A program made the position numbers and the translations under genes. The notes under the pieces are model-generated. The model was given only the letters and a program-made list of their open reading frames with translations, was not told the origin of the DNA and made no database searches. Positions 26,065 through 38,478 of a DNA stretch of 64,000 nucleotides are shown here, in pieces. Every line of letters starts with the position of its first letter. Within the stretch, counting starts at the first letter, position 1. Source of the DNA: Dermatophagoides farinae (taxonomy: Eukaryota; Arthropoda; Arachnida; Sarcoptiformes; Pyroglyphidae). The stretch lies in NCBI RefSeq assembly GCF_024713945.1, contig NC_134678.1:4774001-4838000 (forward strand). The letters are read 5' to 3'.

Positions 26065-27007
26065 TTAGGAAAACTTGAGACCAGATTTTGTTTTTTTCAT
26101 ATTAGCCAAACGTTTATCCAAGTTAGATATGGTAGTAGATGGATTGTATGCAGAATGTATTGATCCAATAGTGGCGCTTGTTTTTGTTTTATTTGTCACA
26201 TTTGCATGAATAGCCACTGTGGAAGATTGACGAACATAATTACCCATACCCGTTCCTGTTGTGGACATTGCCTTTAAAATCGGATGATACGGTGTCGATT
26301 GTGTAGTTGCAATCTTATTAGGGCGTTTCATTGTATCTAAAGTAGATTTCGGTGCATTCACTACCTTATTGGGATCTTTGGTAAATTGGAAATAAATTTA
26401 ACCCTTACAAAAAAAAACAATTAGACCATTATTACGCTTACCGATTATCACTTTTCCACTGTTAGTCGCAACAATAGCATTTTTGTTAAGCTTTCTGCCA
26501 GTATTTTTACACTTAAAACAATACCAAATTGATCGTGGATCGTTTATATCTTTTTTGGGAACTATTGGTTTATGACATTCAGGATGAAAACATGATCGAC
26601 ATTCTTGACATTCTAAAAGACGATTATTGGATTCCCCTTGTTTACATATGATACATTGATTATTCACAATATTGGATGCATCATTCGAATCAAGCATTTC
26701 ATTATCTTCGATATCTGTTGTCTCGGAATCTTCTTCTAAAGCTTTTGTTTTCTTATCTTCACCACGTATTCCTTGATTCAAGCTTTGCAATGAAGAAAAA
26801 GCATTCAAGATGCTATCTTTGGGTTTTCGTGATTCCTGTTGAAATAATTGTTTATTAGAATTTGTTTCATTCATTTTTGTTACTAACCAAATTATAATTC
26901 ATTTTTTTAGCATGATAAAAATCCAGTAATTTTTTCAATTCATCCGATGATTCTGGCGAACGGGAATGTAATAATCGTAGACCTTTGATGAAATCTTCAA
27001 TTTCCAT
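26065..27007 (-). CDS. INTS12: Integrator complex subunit 12
   Basis: Exons 27007-26888, 26835-26442 and 26375-26065 give 274 aa (human 462). The N-terminal microdomain IKGLRLLHSRSPESSDELKK (about 7-26) matches INTS12 'LKALGFLHSKSKDSAEKLK' and in that protein is the part needed for Integrator function. A linker follows, then a PHD finger (about 95-145): CIICKQGESNNRLLECQECR, CFHPECH, a P-x-V-P-K-K-D-I-N-D-P-R stretch and IWYCFKC, with the Cys4-His-Cys3 ligands in place. The C-terminus is basic and Thr/Ser-rich. Integrator processes snRNA 3' ends and attenuates transcription. The gene is divergent from the glucuronosyltransferase with 173 bp between starts. Confidence 0.9.
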
Positions 27008-27180
27008 TGTCGCTTTTATGGTTTTGAATAGGTAATTTGAAACTGTTGATTAAATATATTGACAAAAATTGTGTGCATATCAGCTGAAACACTGCATCAG
27101 TGAGCCAGACATGCTTACGTTGTGTCATTGTTGTTTTATTCACAGTCCGTTCATTGTCGTGAATTCCGTAGAATACATAC
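27008..27180. promoter_or_regulatory. Compact divergent promoter, INTS12 / B3GAT-like
   Basis: Only 173 bp lie between the two start codons, so both 5' UTRs and core promoters share this piece. No single motif stands out by eye. Confidence 0.45.
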
Positions 27181-28105
27181 ATGAAATTTACAAATTTTTT
27201 ACAAATATCAATTCTTCTATTAACTTTGACATTTTTAAATTATTTCATAGTTTATCAAAAATGTCCTGGTAAGTTTTATTGAAGTATTTTTTCTAAAAAT
27301 TTATCCAACTTTTTTATTCGTAGCTGTAACTTATGATGATAAAACCGTTATCCACCAATTATCAAAGCAAAATGTTAATGAAAAAATATTCTTCATCACA
27401 CCAACTTATTCTAGGCCTGTTCAAGAGGCCGAATTGACACGACTTTCTCATACTTTATTGTTAGTCTCCAATCTTCATTGGATTATTGTTGAAGATAGTG
27501 ATCAAAAAACTTTACTTATTACGCAATTTTTGCAAAGATTATCCAAGATGAAAATCTTTGAAAATTTTGAATACACTCATCTAAATGTTGAAACACCCAA
27601 ATCATTTAAAACTAGTCGTCGTGATCCAAATTGGCTTAAACCTAGAGGTGTTTGGCAACGAAATGAAGCTCTACGATGGCTCAGAGAGAACACAACCGAA
27701 AAAGGAATCGTATATTTTGGTGACGATGATAACACTTATGATCTGAGATTATTTGAAGAAATGCGTAATACTAAAAAAGTTTCAGTTTTTCCCGTTGGAT
27801 TAGTTGGTGGTTTAATGGTGGAAAAACCTTTGATAGAAAACGGAAAAGTGATTGGATTCAATTCCATTTGGAAACCTAAACGAAAATTTCCAATAGACAT
27901 GTCTGGTTTTGCCATAAATTCACAACTAATCCATGATAAACATGATGCTTATTTTTCGCCATATGTACCTCGTGGTTATCAAGAAACTCATCTGCTAACA
28001 CAATTGATACATTCAATCAATGAACTGGAACCTAAAGCTGATTCCTGTACAAAGATATTGGTCTGGCATACCAGAACAGAAATGCCAAAATTGAAGAAAA
28101 TTTAA
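27181..28105 (+). CDS. Beta-1,3-glucuronosyltransferase (GT43, B3GAT type)
   Basis: Exons 27181-27268 and 27324-28105 give 289 aa. An N-terminal signal anchor (about 7-26, LQISILLLTLTFLNYFIVY) makes a type II Golgi protein with almost no stem. The GT43 domain opens FFITPTYSRPVQEAELTRL. It holds HWIIVEDSD, WQRNEALRWL, the metal-binding IVYFGDDDNTYD, FPVGLVGGLMVEKPL, DMSGFAIN and the C-terminal LVWHTRTEMP. GT43 enzymes add glucuronic acid to Gal-Gal-Xyl to finish the proteoglycan linker (GlcAT-I) or to glycoprotein LacNAc (GlcAT-P/S). The short stem suggests the linker enzyme, but the acceptor cannot be read from this. Confidence 0.9.
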
Positions 28106-28365
28106 TGTCATTATTTAATGATTTTAATTCGATGTTATTTACTATCATCGGTTATAAAAATAACAAATGATTATCAATTATCAATTTTTCAATGTAATTG
28201 TGTGTACAATTTGTTACAACATATTGAAATTGAAAAATTTGATTATTGTGTTTATGAACGGGTCTTATTATGTGAATTTTAGCGCCAACTCTGGCACGAC
28301 GTTTCAATCGAGTTGATTTTTATATAAATTGTATTGTTTCGTTTTAAGTTTTTTTTTAATTTAAA

Positions 28366-30028
28366 ATGTCCGATATTCGCACCTTGCTCATGAATGCTAG
28401 ACAAAATGTTCCGCCATTAAATAAAACCATCGCCAAAGAAAAGCCTAAAGAAATTATTCTGATTGGTTCGAAAAAGAATTCAATTATTAAACAGTTTGTT
28501 TCAAGTCGTAAAAAAGATGAATCATTGGAAAAGGAAGAAAAATGTCGATCGACCGAATGTTGGCAAAAAATTCGTGAAAAGATGCTCATTGAAATGGAAC
28601 AAAAAAGAAATTTAGAATGGGAGCAAGAGAATTTAAACAAACGATTGGAAGATGAAAAACTCAACGAAGATGTTGAAGAAGAACTGACATTAACTGACGA
28701 TGATGATAATCAAGATGATACTGATAATGAAAGTGTTGAAAGTGATAAAGAAAAAAACGAAGAAGAAAAAGCTTATGATGATGTTGATTCTGTCGAATAC
28801 AATGATGGTATACATTCAATTGACGACGATGAACTCGACCATGAATCTCAAGAGCAAAAAATAAGCGAAAATATCCCATTAGATAATCAGAAGACGGATA
28901 AAGACGATATAGATAATGACGAATGTCTATTCCGTTTGAGGAAATATAAACGTTTACCCATTATTGATGACGAAGATGAAGAGAATCATGAAGAAAAGAA
29001 AAAGAACGAAAATGGAGAAAATTTCGACACTTTTTCGGAAATTGATCCACACATTTATTCTGGTCATTTTGATTATCAAGAAGATGACATTGGAAAATAT
29101 GTTTCGCAGAATCTTCCGCTTACACCATTTGAAACTGTTGACTTGCAAAATCATAATCATAATAATAATCACTTTGATTCACAGATGTTGATGGAATTAT
29201 GTTCTGGTCGATTCAATGATGGTAATGATGATGATGAGAACGAACATTTAGAATCAACTAAAAAAAAGCCGAAAGCTTTGAAGATCAAAGATTTTCTCGA
29301 AGATGAAGCTGAATTATCTGGAGATGAAGATGAGATTAGTAGCGACGAAAGTGATGATGAAAATGATCAAGAATTTGTTGAAAATCTCATCGAAGATGAT
29401 GGCCTGCCCCATGATGATGAACTGAAAGAACAAGTGGAAAAAATTCACAAGTAAGTTAACTAATGACTCCAATATGTAATTGCAAATATGTAATTATTTT
29501 CATTCAAATTTTTCTTTTTTAAGCAAAAACATGCTCGACGAGGATAAAAGACAAATGATGATTTTGAAAGAATACTTTTTCGAAGATGGAGATCTCTATG
29601 ATGACGGCCATAATCGCCGAAAAAAATTCAAATGGACTTTAAATCGAGACGAAAACGATCCTTTGGATTTCATCAATACTGTTGACGATTCAAACAGTGA
29701 GAACGGTGATTCCATCAACGAGGAAGATGATCATGATAGCCAAAACTTTCAAGAAGTAGTACGATTAAAGAGAACAATTGAACAGGTTTCCGAAGATGAT
29801 CCATCCGAACGAACAGATAATAATGTGAAAAAAATGCGAATGATCAAATTGAATTCGATGAAATTTCTCACTTCGAATCGAAAGAAAAATCAATCATCAT
29901 TAACATCATTTATCATTCGTGATCAGCGGCTAAAAGAGGTGATGAAAAATTCTGACGAGTCTTTAAAAACAAAGCGAACTAAAACAAATGATTCTATTAG
30001 TATATTCGATATTATTAATCAATCATAA
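28366..30028 (+). CDS. CLSPN: Claspin-like checkpoint mediator (short form)
   Basis: Exons 28366-29450 and 29524-30028 give 529 aa; vertebrate claspin is over 1,300. It is strongly acidic (Asp/Glu-rich from about 100 to 200). One Chk1-docking-like motif, ELCSGRF (277-283), is present where vertebrates have three. A claspin-specific block follows: FLEDEAELSGDEDE, then DDELKEQVEKIH joined across the intron to NKNMLDEDKRQMMILKEY, FEDGDLYDDG and RRKKFKW, each close to human claspin (EEAELSG, LDDDKRQLR, LADGDLHSDG, MRKFRW). The basic C-terminus has 'NRKKNQSSLTSFIIRD'. Claspin rides the fork and lets ATR phosphorylate Chk1. It converges on ZNF277 with 46 bp between stops. Confidence 0.87.
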
Positions 30029-30074
30029 AAGTTTTTTTTTAATCAAGCATCGATAATTTTTTGTTTCACATAAA

Positions 30075-31248
30075 TTACACATTATCATCACAATCATCAA
30101 GAAACATTAAGAAGCAATCATCATCTAATGTTGGAAAATAGTATTCTGGTGAATGATAAAATTCTTTTAGCGGTAATTTCGTAATGTGTTGGGTATTTGA
30201 AAGATGTTTAACAAGATGTTCTGTGTTTTGAAATGAATCCCGACAGAAAAAACATTGATTAATAAGCATATTTTTTCTCATGAAATTTATAACCATTATT
30301 CGTTCATAAAAATCGTCAATGGCCAAGATTCGATCAAAATCGAAATCATGTTCTCCAAGTAAATGTTGGCGAATATTGTCGAATTTGTTTTTATATGGAC
30401 AGAAAAAACAAACACAATCCAGCTTATCATCATCATCGATCCAATCATCCCAATCATTGCTAGTGTTATCAATGTAGAAATCATTTTCCTATATATATAA
30501 AAAAAACAACGAATCGATTATATTCAATAAACATTGATTTTTAAATTACCTTTTTAATTTGTTTCCAATGTTTATCATTACAAAGATAATTAATCAAATA
30601 GAATCTATCATATTCTCGATTATTCGGGTTCAACGTTTTATGACCTTTCTTACGCATATGTTCTTTAAGAACATTCCAATTTTTGAATTCCCGTTCACAA
30701 TAAAGGCATAGTAATTTTTTCAGTTTATTCTCAAGAACATCCAGAAATTCATGGGCATCCAAAATATTGTCCGGATGTCCTACAAAGAAATTATGATCAT
30801 TGTATAAATGATTGAATAGTTGGGCACGATTTTCAGTGAATATTTTTCTACAGAAAAGACACATTCGTGAAAAGTTGCTATCATTTCTTTGTTTTTGTGC
30901 CTCATTCAAAATGTTTTGAAGAAAATGTTTTTCGACAACATTTTTGATTGTTGTTTCATCCATTTGATACTTGTCGATTAGGAAATAATTAACAATTTTA
31001 TCAAACTTTTTGAACGTAAATAGTTTACATCGATCTTCTGATTGTAGTTGATCAAGCGAATGACAATTTCTTAGAAAATCAAAAAATTCATCAACACTTT
31101 GAAATTTTGGTATCACAATCAAATGATTGTTCAACATGTGTTGTTCATAAGAACGAAAAAAATCTTCAAATACATCGTCACAATGTTCTTTAATTTCCTT
31201 ACAGCAAATGAAGCAATTTATTTTTTTGATAAAATCAATAGGATCCAT
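30075..31248 (-). CDS. ZNF277: Zinc finger protein 277 homologue
   Basis: Exons 31248-30550 and 30488-30075 give 370 aa (human about 450). The C2H2-type fingers are spaced as in ZNF277: CFICCKEI...H...H at the N-terminus, CLFCRKIFTENRAQLFNHLY then 'NDH', LCLYCEREFKNWNVLKEHMR with KKGH, CVCFFCPY...H, and QCFFCRDSFQ...HLSNTQH. Family-specific text includes EAQKQRNDSNFSRMC, NPNNREYDRFYLINYL, DDWDDW-like acid stretch and SPEYYFPTLDDD. ZNF277 is reported to bind the ribosomal protein uS5/RPS2 and PRC1. The gene is divergent from the KIAA0930 homologue (187 bp apart). Confidence 0.92.
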
Positions 31249-31435
31249 GTTTTTTTTTACATCCAGAATTTCTCAATTTAAATCATTCATCGATCAATGA
31301 TCATTTATAAACAAACCGTCACGTACTCTATTTACAGTACATACACTCTGATAAATATTATTATTGCCATGGCAATAATTGTCAAATATGATCCATCAGT
31401 TTTAAAAAATCATTTTATGTAATCAAATCAAAGCA
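31249..31435. promoter_or_regulatory. Compact divergent promoter with 20-bp palindrome, ZNF277 / KIAA0930
   Basis: 187 bp separate two opposite start codons. A perfect 20-bp palindrome, ATTATTGCCATGGCAATAAT, lies at 31360-31379, 57 bp before the plus-strand start. It could be a shared factor site, read from symmetry only. Confidence 0.4.
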
Positions 31436-32955
31436 ATGAACATTATTAATGAGATAAAATTACATTACAATCATTTCCAGCAAAAACAAGGTATATCATA
31501 AAAATGGTTATAATAATAATATTGAAAATTTTCATTGATTATTCAATTCATATAATTCGTATTTCAATTAGATTCACGAGTTTTCTTCAAAACGCTATTT
31601 CTATTCCATTTTCTCAATGATAAACATCGACTGGAAATCGATGATGATGATCTATTGTTCTTCATCTATAAAATCGATGAAGCATTAATTAATCGTCTCA
31701 AGGTATAATTGTAAAATTAATCTATTTAGTGTAATAAATGTTTAATTTGTTCATCATTTTGAAAAGATTGATGTATTTAGAAAATCAAGCACCGATTTAC
31801 CTCTTGATAATCCTGCTATCGATTGGCAGGAAACGGCATTTTTGAATATAATTTTACAAAAATTAAATTATACAATCTATTTTGCAGTATTGACACGAAC
31901 AAGCGCAAATCATTATCATGTATTATCTAAGCAAAAAATATCAGTATTTTCTAGCCCAAGTCAGCATTCAGTTTTGTACAAAGAAAGAATGGAAGAATAT
32001 TCATATCCGATGATCAATTTTCATGTTGATAATTACGAAGAGGTAAGTTCACTATTGGTATCATTGTTTCAAGTATTACTAATTTCTGGGTTATTTAGTT
32101 TCTATTTGAAAATATTCTCAATTACCTTGAAATTATTTATATTGAACTTTTGGTTTCCTTCTCACCAACGGAAGAACCATCAGTGTTATTATCATTCTCT
32201 CTTAACTACGAATCCATCGATAATGCCTATCGTGAAAAGGTATTTTTTTTGTAAAATAATTTTTTTCCGATGAATGATTCTTATATATTTTTAGAAATCG
32301 ATAATAAACGGCCAATATCTTGGGGTAGCCAAAGTTAAAGATTCAGAGACAAATGGTTTTGGCGAATTTGCAATAAAAAGAAAAATTCAACGGTAATTTT
32401 AAAGCAAACTCATATATATTTAATTATATTTTTCTTTTGAATTCAGTTCGATTTCAGATAATCCATCAAATAAATTGAATTTATCCGTAAGATTTACATT
32501 TTGTATGACTAAAATATATCTAATCTAATCTATTAATAATTCCCCATTTTTTCATCTATTTAGAGTTTTGATTATCCAGATTCATTTGTATCAAGAATTC
32601 GATCGTTAAACAATAGTCCTAATCATCTTTCACCACGTTCAACATGTCTATTATATGATGATAATTGTTTGATATTTGATTCACAAGATTTACTATCAGG
32701 TATTTATTCTTTAGTTTAGTTATATTATTATTATATAATAAAATTATACATTTGATTACAGATTTAGACAGTGAAAATTCCAATCAATTATGGTACCAGA
32801 AAGGTTTTAGTCAATTATATTTTCGTTGGAAAAATAAACAAAAAGATTTTACCAATTCATATCATTGTTTTATCACACAAATATCACTGCCATGTGAGAA
32901 AATTATTCAGAAAATTTTGTCAAATAATTGTAGAAAATCTATACTGATAATATAA
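31436..32955 (+). CDS. KIAA0930 homologue (DUF2045), eight exons
   Basis: Exons 31436-31490, 31572-31702, 31767-32042, 32099-32239, 32295-32392, 32447-32486, 32564-32699 and 32762-32955 give 356 aa (human about 404). Matching blocks run the whole length: DSRVFFKTLFLFHFL and 'DDDDLLFFIYK' near the start; STDLPLDNPAIDWQETAFLN and IILQKLNYT (about 70-100) against human '[28 protein letters not shown]'; VFSSPSQHSVLYKERMEE; SYPMINFHVDNYEE; RIRSLNNS-type Ser segment; and a C-terminal YHCFITQISLPCEKIIQKIL. The family is conserved in animals and its function is unknown. The human mid-region between the two domains is shorter here. Introns are 52-81 bp, and exon 6 is only 40 nt. Confidence 0.88.
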
Positions 32956-34573
32956 ATAAACGAAATGAAATAAAATAAAAAAATCATCTTTTTATGTAAC
33001 AATGACGATTGTTGTTCCAATTAAAATCACTAGATGATGCTCATGTACACGGACAGACGACGGTCAAAACACATGTGATTATTTTCTTCTTTTTTTTTTA
33101 CTCGGTCTTTCGTTAAAATACCCTATACTACATGACCAGTCGATAGATCGTCAAACTTGTGCCACTACTTTTCCAATGTAAATCATTGAGAAAATTGTGG
33201 AAATCATATTCTTCGTATATGTGTGTATATCAAATCAATGTGAAGCTAGCAGCTATCATGTATATACATGTATGTTTGTTTGTGCTTATATCATCACGGA
33301 TGGGATATGATCGCATCATTCCATTCAATGATCTACTAATGCGATTTTTTTTTGCCTGCTTGAAGCCGGTTGTATCGAATTGTGTTTGTGGTGTGTGTGT
33401 GTGTATGGTTTGTGACCATTCATCGTCGTCATCATCTCATCATCATCATCATCATCATCATAGGTTTATTATAATTATTTTCCATACTGCTAACACATTA
33501 CATACATTCATTTTCTTGAGCAAACGCATGCCAAACAAAATTGAAATCCAACCAAACAATTATTTGGTTTTGGATAATAATTTTTCGTTTAAAAAACAAA
33601 TATAAATACACGGTGTAATATTGTTTGTATACATCTTTGAATTCATTCATAGTTATCTCATCCGGTTCATATTTTGATTTTTTTCAAAATTATTTGTTAT
33701 AGTTTTTGGAACATTTCCCGAAAAAAAAAATATTGTAAGTACAATTTACGTTGTATTATTTTGTTTATGTGTGCATGATGCCTCTATCGTTGTCGTCGTC
33801 ATCATCATCATCATAATCATCATCGATGTTTTTTTTTTTATTTACGTTGTTAATAATGTGAGAGACACAATGTCATTTGAGGATCTCTTGGTTGATTTCA
33901 TCGTCGATGACGACGACGACGACGGCGGCGTATCTATCCTGTAAAGTGAAGAAAAAAAATATATAAAAGACAAGATTGAGTAAATGTGTTTGTGTGTGTG
34001 TGTCTGTGTGTGTGTGTATGTGAGATAGAGCATGGTTTGATTTAGTGGCGAGCATGTCAATGTATGTATATGATAATCATGATCCAATCATAATTATCTA
34101 TTGGTTTATAATAAGATTTTCATTACATATAAACTCATTTTTGATAATAATAATAATATAAATAATAAGTTATATATTCGCCGAATTTGTACAAATAATA
34201 ATAATAAATTAAATTCTTTTTTTTATTTTTCTTGTTTTATATAATTTTTTTTTCTTCTCTAATCATCGGAACTCTACAATTGAATTACAATTAAAATAAA
34301 TTACTCAAATGATCAACTCTGTAAAGATTTTTGGCCATTGAATCATCATTCTTCATCTAAATGTGCCCGTGTTTTTCTTTATATGTTTTTCGATGATTTT
34401 TGTAAATTGATTCATCATTTTATGACTTTTTTCCAACCAAGATCTTCATTTCTCATATTTTTCATCCGATCTCTGAGTTCATCATCACCTCATTTAATAA
34501 AGTTCATCCTTTTTTTCATCAAATTCACAAATTTTATTAATTAATCAATCATTATTTCAAACTTGAAAACATC
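32956..34573. other. Gene-free stretch upstream of the Nova/pasilla gene
   Basis: AT-rich with CAT/ATG triplet runs (33420-33460), GTC/GAC triplets (near 33790-33815 and 33905-33930) and TG repeats (33388-33402, 33988-34020). No coding signal was seen. It must hold the promoter and 5' leader of the KH-domain gene. Confidence 0.55.
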
Positions 34574-37500
34574 ATGATGGCTCTAGATACAAGCAGACCA
34601 ACCAGTTACCGAAATGACAATTATATTGACCAACAACAATCTATTGTTGGTGGTGATCAATCGACTGGTGGCAGAGAAATGATTACCGGCAGTGGAAATG
34701 CAGCCGTTGTCGCCACTTCCCTTTTATCGTCATCATCAACAACAAATAATCCTGCTAATAATAATAATGAACGCTATCATCCACAACAACAACAACAGCC
34801 GCAAGGACCATCTTCAACATCTCCATCACAGCAACCACCACCACCACAATCATCGGCTGATAATTTTACCGATGAAAATGGTAAATATTAGTTGCTTTTC
34901 ATTGTTTTATTTATAATTTGATATTTTCAAATATATTTATATCATCAAATGATTAATGATGATGGATTTTACTTTCTATGGTTGTCAACATCAGCATTTT
35001 TTAATGTATCTTATTGAAACCTATTTCCTGTTATCTGGATGGTATATGATATACAATTCAGATAGATCATAATTCTGACTGAATTGTGGTTATTTCTAAA
35101 ACAATGGTATTTCAGAAATTGACCCGATTTAAGATGGCAGCACAAGTGTTTATATGTTTTGTTCGAAAATGACGGACGAACGATGTTGATGTTGTTGGCT
35201 AATATGATGATGATGATGATGCAGAACGGTAGCGATCTTATATACATGTATATCTTATTTTATCCATGTCTTGAAGCAACGTAACTAGTTTTTTGTCGTG
35301 TGTTTTTTTTTGTTCGAACCCTTTTTTCATGATGATGAACTATCTTCGTTGAACATTGAAGCACGCACGTACTCGATGACAGGACATAGAGTGTGATTAT
35401 ATGAAAAAAAATTCAGAATACGCCTGTTTTTCGTGGACGACTAGCTTTATAGATTATATTTGTTTGTATTTGTATGTGTCTATTGATTATTTTGCCATCA
35501 ACTTAGCCGAGAATACGACCAGCAGCAACGTCGCTATCGTCGCCACTATATTCAGATACACATTTTTTTTCCATTTATTTGGCTTGTATTTTGTTTTTTT
35601 CACCATTGATGGGATGTGTTAATGTATGTCTGTCTGTCTGTCTGACTGGTCTATTGTGGACCTCGTCTTCATTAATTTGTTGAATGTTGATTTTTGTCCA
35701 CATTTACAACAATCATCAAAAATAAATCAGGGCAATTTTTCATCAATTCGGTGTTGATTTAAAATTTGACCATCATCGCAATTATCTTATTTTCTTAGAA
35801 TTGATTGAAAAAATTCCATTTTAATAACATTTTTGTGTCTGATGATTGATGTGTTCCATATTCCACATGGTGGTTACATGCTTTTAGTGTGGATGGTAGT
35901 GGTGGTGTAAACTAGTAAGTGTAACAACTTTAAAGATGGTTCAAAAATTTTATGATTAGGAATTTGGATCGAATAAACATTTATTGGTTATCATCTATCT
36001 ATCACCTTGAACTAGAGGTCAGAAATTAATGATGATAAAATGATCATCATCACATCGTCGTTGAACAATGTTAATGTTGTCCAGCAAAATCTTGTCCACG
36101 AATAATGCATCATTGAAGGAATAAATGAGCATGAACCTCCTATCGCTAGCTTGTTGAACACATTTTAAGCGCCGGGGAAAGGTGTGGCCATTCTGTGTAT
36201 TATTTCATTAAGCCATTGCAGTGTTTCTATGCAAGTTGTATTACTGTCGATCAATTTGGATCAAAATAGATGCTATAAATTGCTTGTTGTCTGTTTTGTG
36301 TGTTAGCCGTATCGCCGACGCGCATTACTCTCTGCTCTTTTTTTGTTTGTGTGTGTGTGTGTTGCTTTACGATTGGAATATATTCAATTCACCTCTGCAG
36401 TTGGCAATTGCCAAGTGTGACCTTTCATCTTATTTTTTTGCATAACATTCTCATTTCGATTGTTATTGTCGATTATTTGTGACATATGATCATTGATCGA
36501 TGAATTTTGTTAACATCATTGGTTTGTTTTGTTTTGTTTAAAACAGATGTGCAGCTTTTTTGGTATCCAGACCAAATGAGCTATTCCCCATCATCCCCAT
36601 CTCAAGGTACGTACAATTATAAATTAGTATTGTCATCCATAATTTTAAATTCTACCATTGGCTCATTCTATTCTAGGTGGTAATAATGCGCAACTTTATC
36701 ACCTTAAAATCTTGGTTCCGGCCGTCGCGGCTGGAGCCATCATTGGGAAAGGGGGCGAAACTATTGGCCAACTTCAGAAAGAAACCAACACTCGTGTTAA
36801 GATGTCCAAATCCAATGACTTTTATCCAGGTAGTGAGTACGTTCTTTTTGAAACTGTTTTTTGAATTTTTTCCATTCTAGGTACCAATGAGCGTGTATGC
36901 CTGATTTCTGGGCCGGTTGAAGGAATCATACGGATCAATGAATTCATAATGGAAAAGATCAAAGAAAAACCTGATCCAAATGCAAAGATGGCAATTGATT
37001 TTGACAACAAGCAGCCAGCCGAGAGAGAAAAACAAGTAAATAAAGATTTTTTTTTTTGTACAAAATGAAGAATCGTTTAATAATGTCAATTTTTGTTGGT
37101 GGAAAAGGTGAAAATCCTCGTGCCGAACAGCACAGCTGGAATGATAATAGGCAAGGCTGGTACATACATAAAACACATCAAAGAAGAGAGTGGAGCTTAC
37201 GTACAAATATCTCAGAAATCATTGGATCACGCTCTAGCTGAACGCTGTATCACTGTTATTGGTGAATTTGAATCAAACAAAAAAGCTTGTCAAATGATAT
37301 TAGCCAAAATTGTGGAAGATCCTCAAAGTGGAAGCTGTTTGAATGTCAGTTATGCTGATGTCACCGGTCCGGTAGCTAATTTCAATCCAACTGGTTCCCC
37401 TTATGCTAATGTGTCAAGCTCAAGTATTGGCAATTCCAACAACAGCAATCCGAATTATAGTTCTAATGGCAGTCTGAATAGCATGAGCCCAACCTTGAAT

Positions 37501-38478
37501 AATTCTTTCAATGGCACTCAAAACACCAACAGTCCTGGCAATATGGTCCAATTCGGGAATGTATTCCAGAACTCACCTTCAGGCTCTCAAACTCAGATGA
37601 TTGAGAATTTTCGAAGCATGCTTCGAGCTTGTGGCTATAGTGAAGATGCTGTCAACGAAATCTGTACTGCCATGGCTACATTGGCTAATTATGGAATGCT
37701 CGGCTTGGGTCTTGGTCTGAATGGCATGATTAATGGCACTCCGATTTTAGGGGGATTAGGAATGGGATTGACCACCGGCACTCCAACCAATAATTGTGGC
37801 ATTCAAATGAATCAGAATACCTTGTTCTCACAAGGAGGTGTTCCTGGCCTTGATCAAAGTTGTAGCAATGTTCCTCAGCCTTCTGGAAATGGTGGCAACA
37901 ATTTGTTCGGGCCTGTTGGTTCAGTCGGAAATTCATTATCAGCCATGGGCATTACACACGGTTCTTTCACTCATAATTCATCACCTGCAGGTCGTCAAGA
38001 TCGTCTTCATATGCCAGATGGCTCTGTGTTTGAGACATTTCGTTCATCACCATCATTAAGTTCGCCTGGTAATAATAATTCGAATGTTCATCCATCAATG
38101 TCAATCAATAACAATTCATTCGGTATTGGTGCATTGCACAGTCCGAATTCTATGCGAAAAAGTCCTACTCCTACTGATCAATCTGATTTGACTCAAAACA
38201 AGCTTGAACTTGAGGTTAGTGACAACATAATCGGTGCAATTCTCGGACATGGCGGCAAATTATTAGTTGAATTACAACGTTCAAGCGGAGCTAATATTCA
38301 AATCTCAAAGAAAGGTATATTCGCTCCTGGAACTCGTAATCGAATCGTTACGATCAGCGGTTCACAAAACGCCATTCAATCTGCTCGTGTGTTGATCGAA
38401 CATCAAATAAATGAAGAAGAATCAAAACGATCTAATCAACAACAACATCCACAACAGATTACCAATTTTTTGCGATAA
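34574..38478 (+). CDS. ps: Nova/pasilla KH-domain splicing regulator
   Basis: Exons 34574-34880, 36547-36606, 36677-36829, 36881-37035 and 37108-38478 give 681 aa. The N-terminus is Ser/Gln/Pro-rich. Exon 2 is a 60-nt piece coding '[20 protein letters not shown]'. KH1 (about 125-190) has [26 protein letters not shown] and [17 protein letters not shown]2 (about 225-300) has [18 protein letters not shown] and [11 protein letters not shown], with the Nova signature [22 protein letters not shown]3 (about 590-660) has [20 protein letters not shown] and [13 protein letters not shown]. The KH3 GxxG loop is GHGG, where Nova has GKGG. These proteins bind YCAY clusters and set alternative exons in the nucleus. 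Intron 1 (1,666 bp) is the longest in the window and may hold other promoters or exons. Confidence 0.94.
34881..36546. other. Long first intron of the Nova/pasilla gene
   Basis: 1,666 bp, about 25 times the usual intron here. It holds GAT/ATC triplets, TGTC repeats (35627-35643) and a TG repeat near 36347-36360. I saw no clear extra exon, but alternative first exons are possible in this family. Confidence 0.5.

Noticed and set aside
28661-29191. Antisense and alternate-frame open reading within claspin
   Set aside because: Produced by the acidic GAT/GAA-rich codons; the sense frame is continuous with the conserved claspin core.
33159-33605. 148-codon open frame with a His run
   Set aside because: The His tract comes from a CAT repeat; the rest has no recognisable protein character and lies in gene-free DNA.
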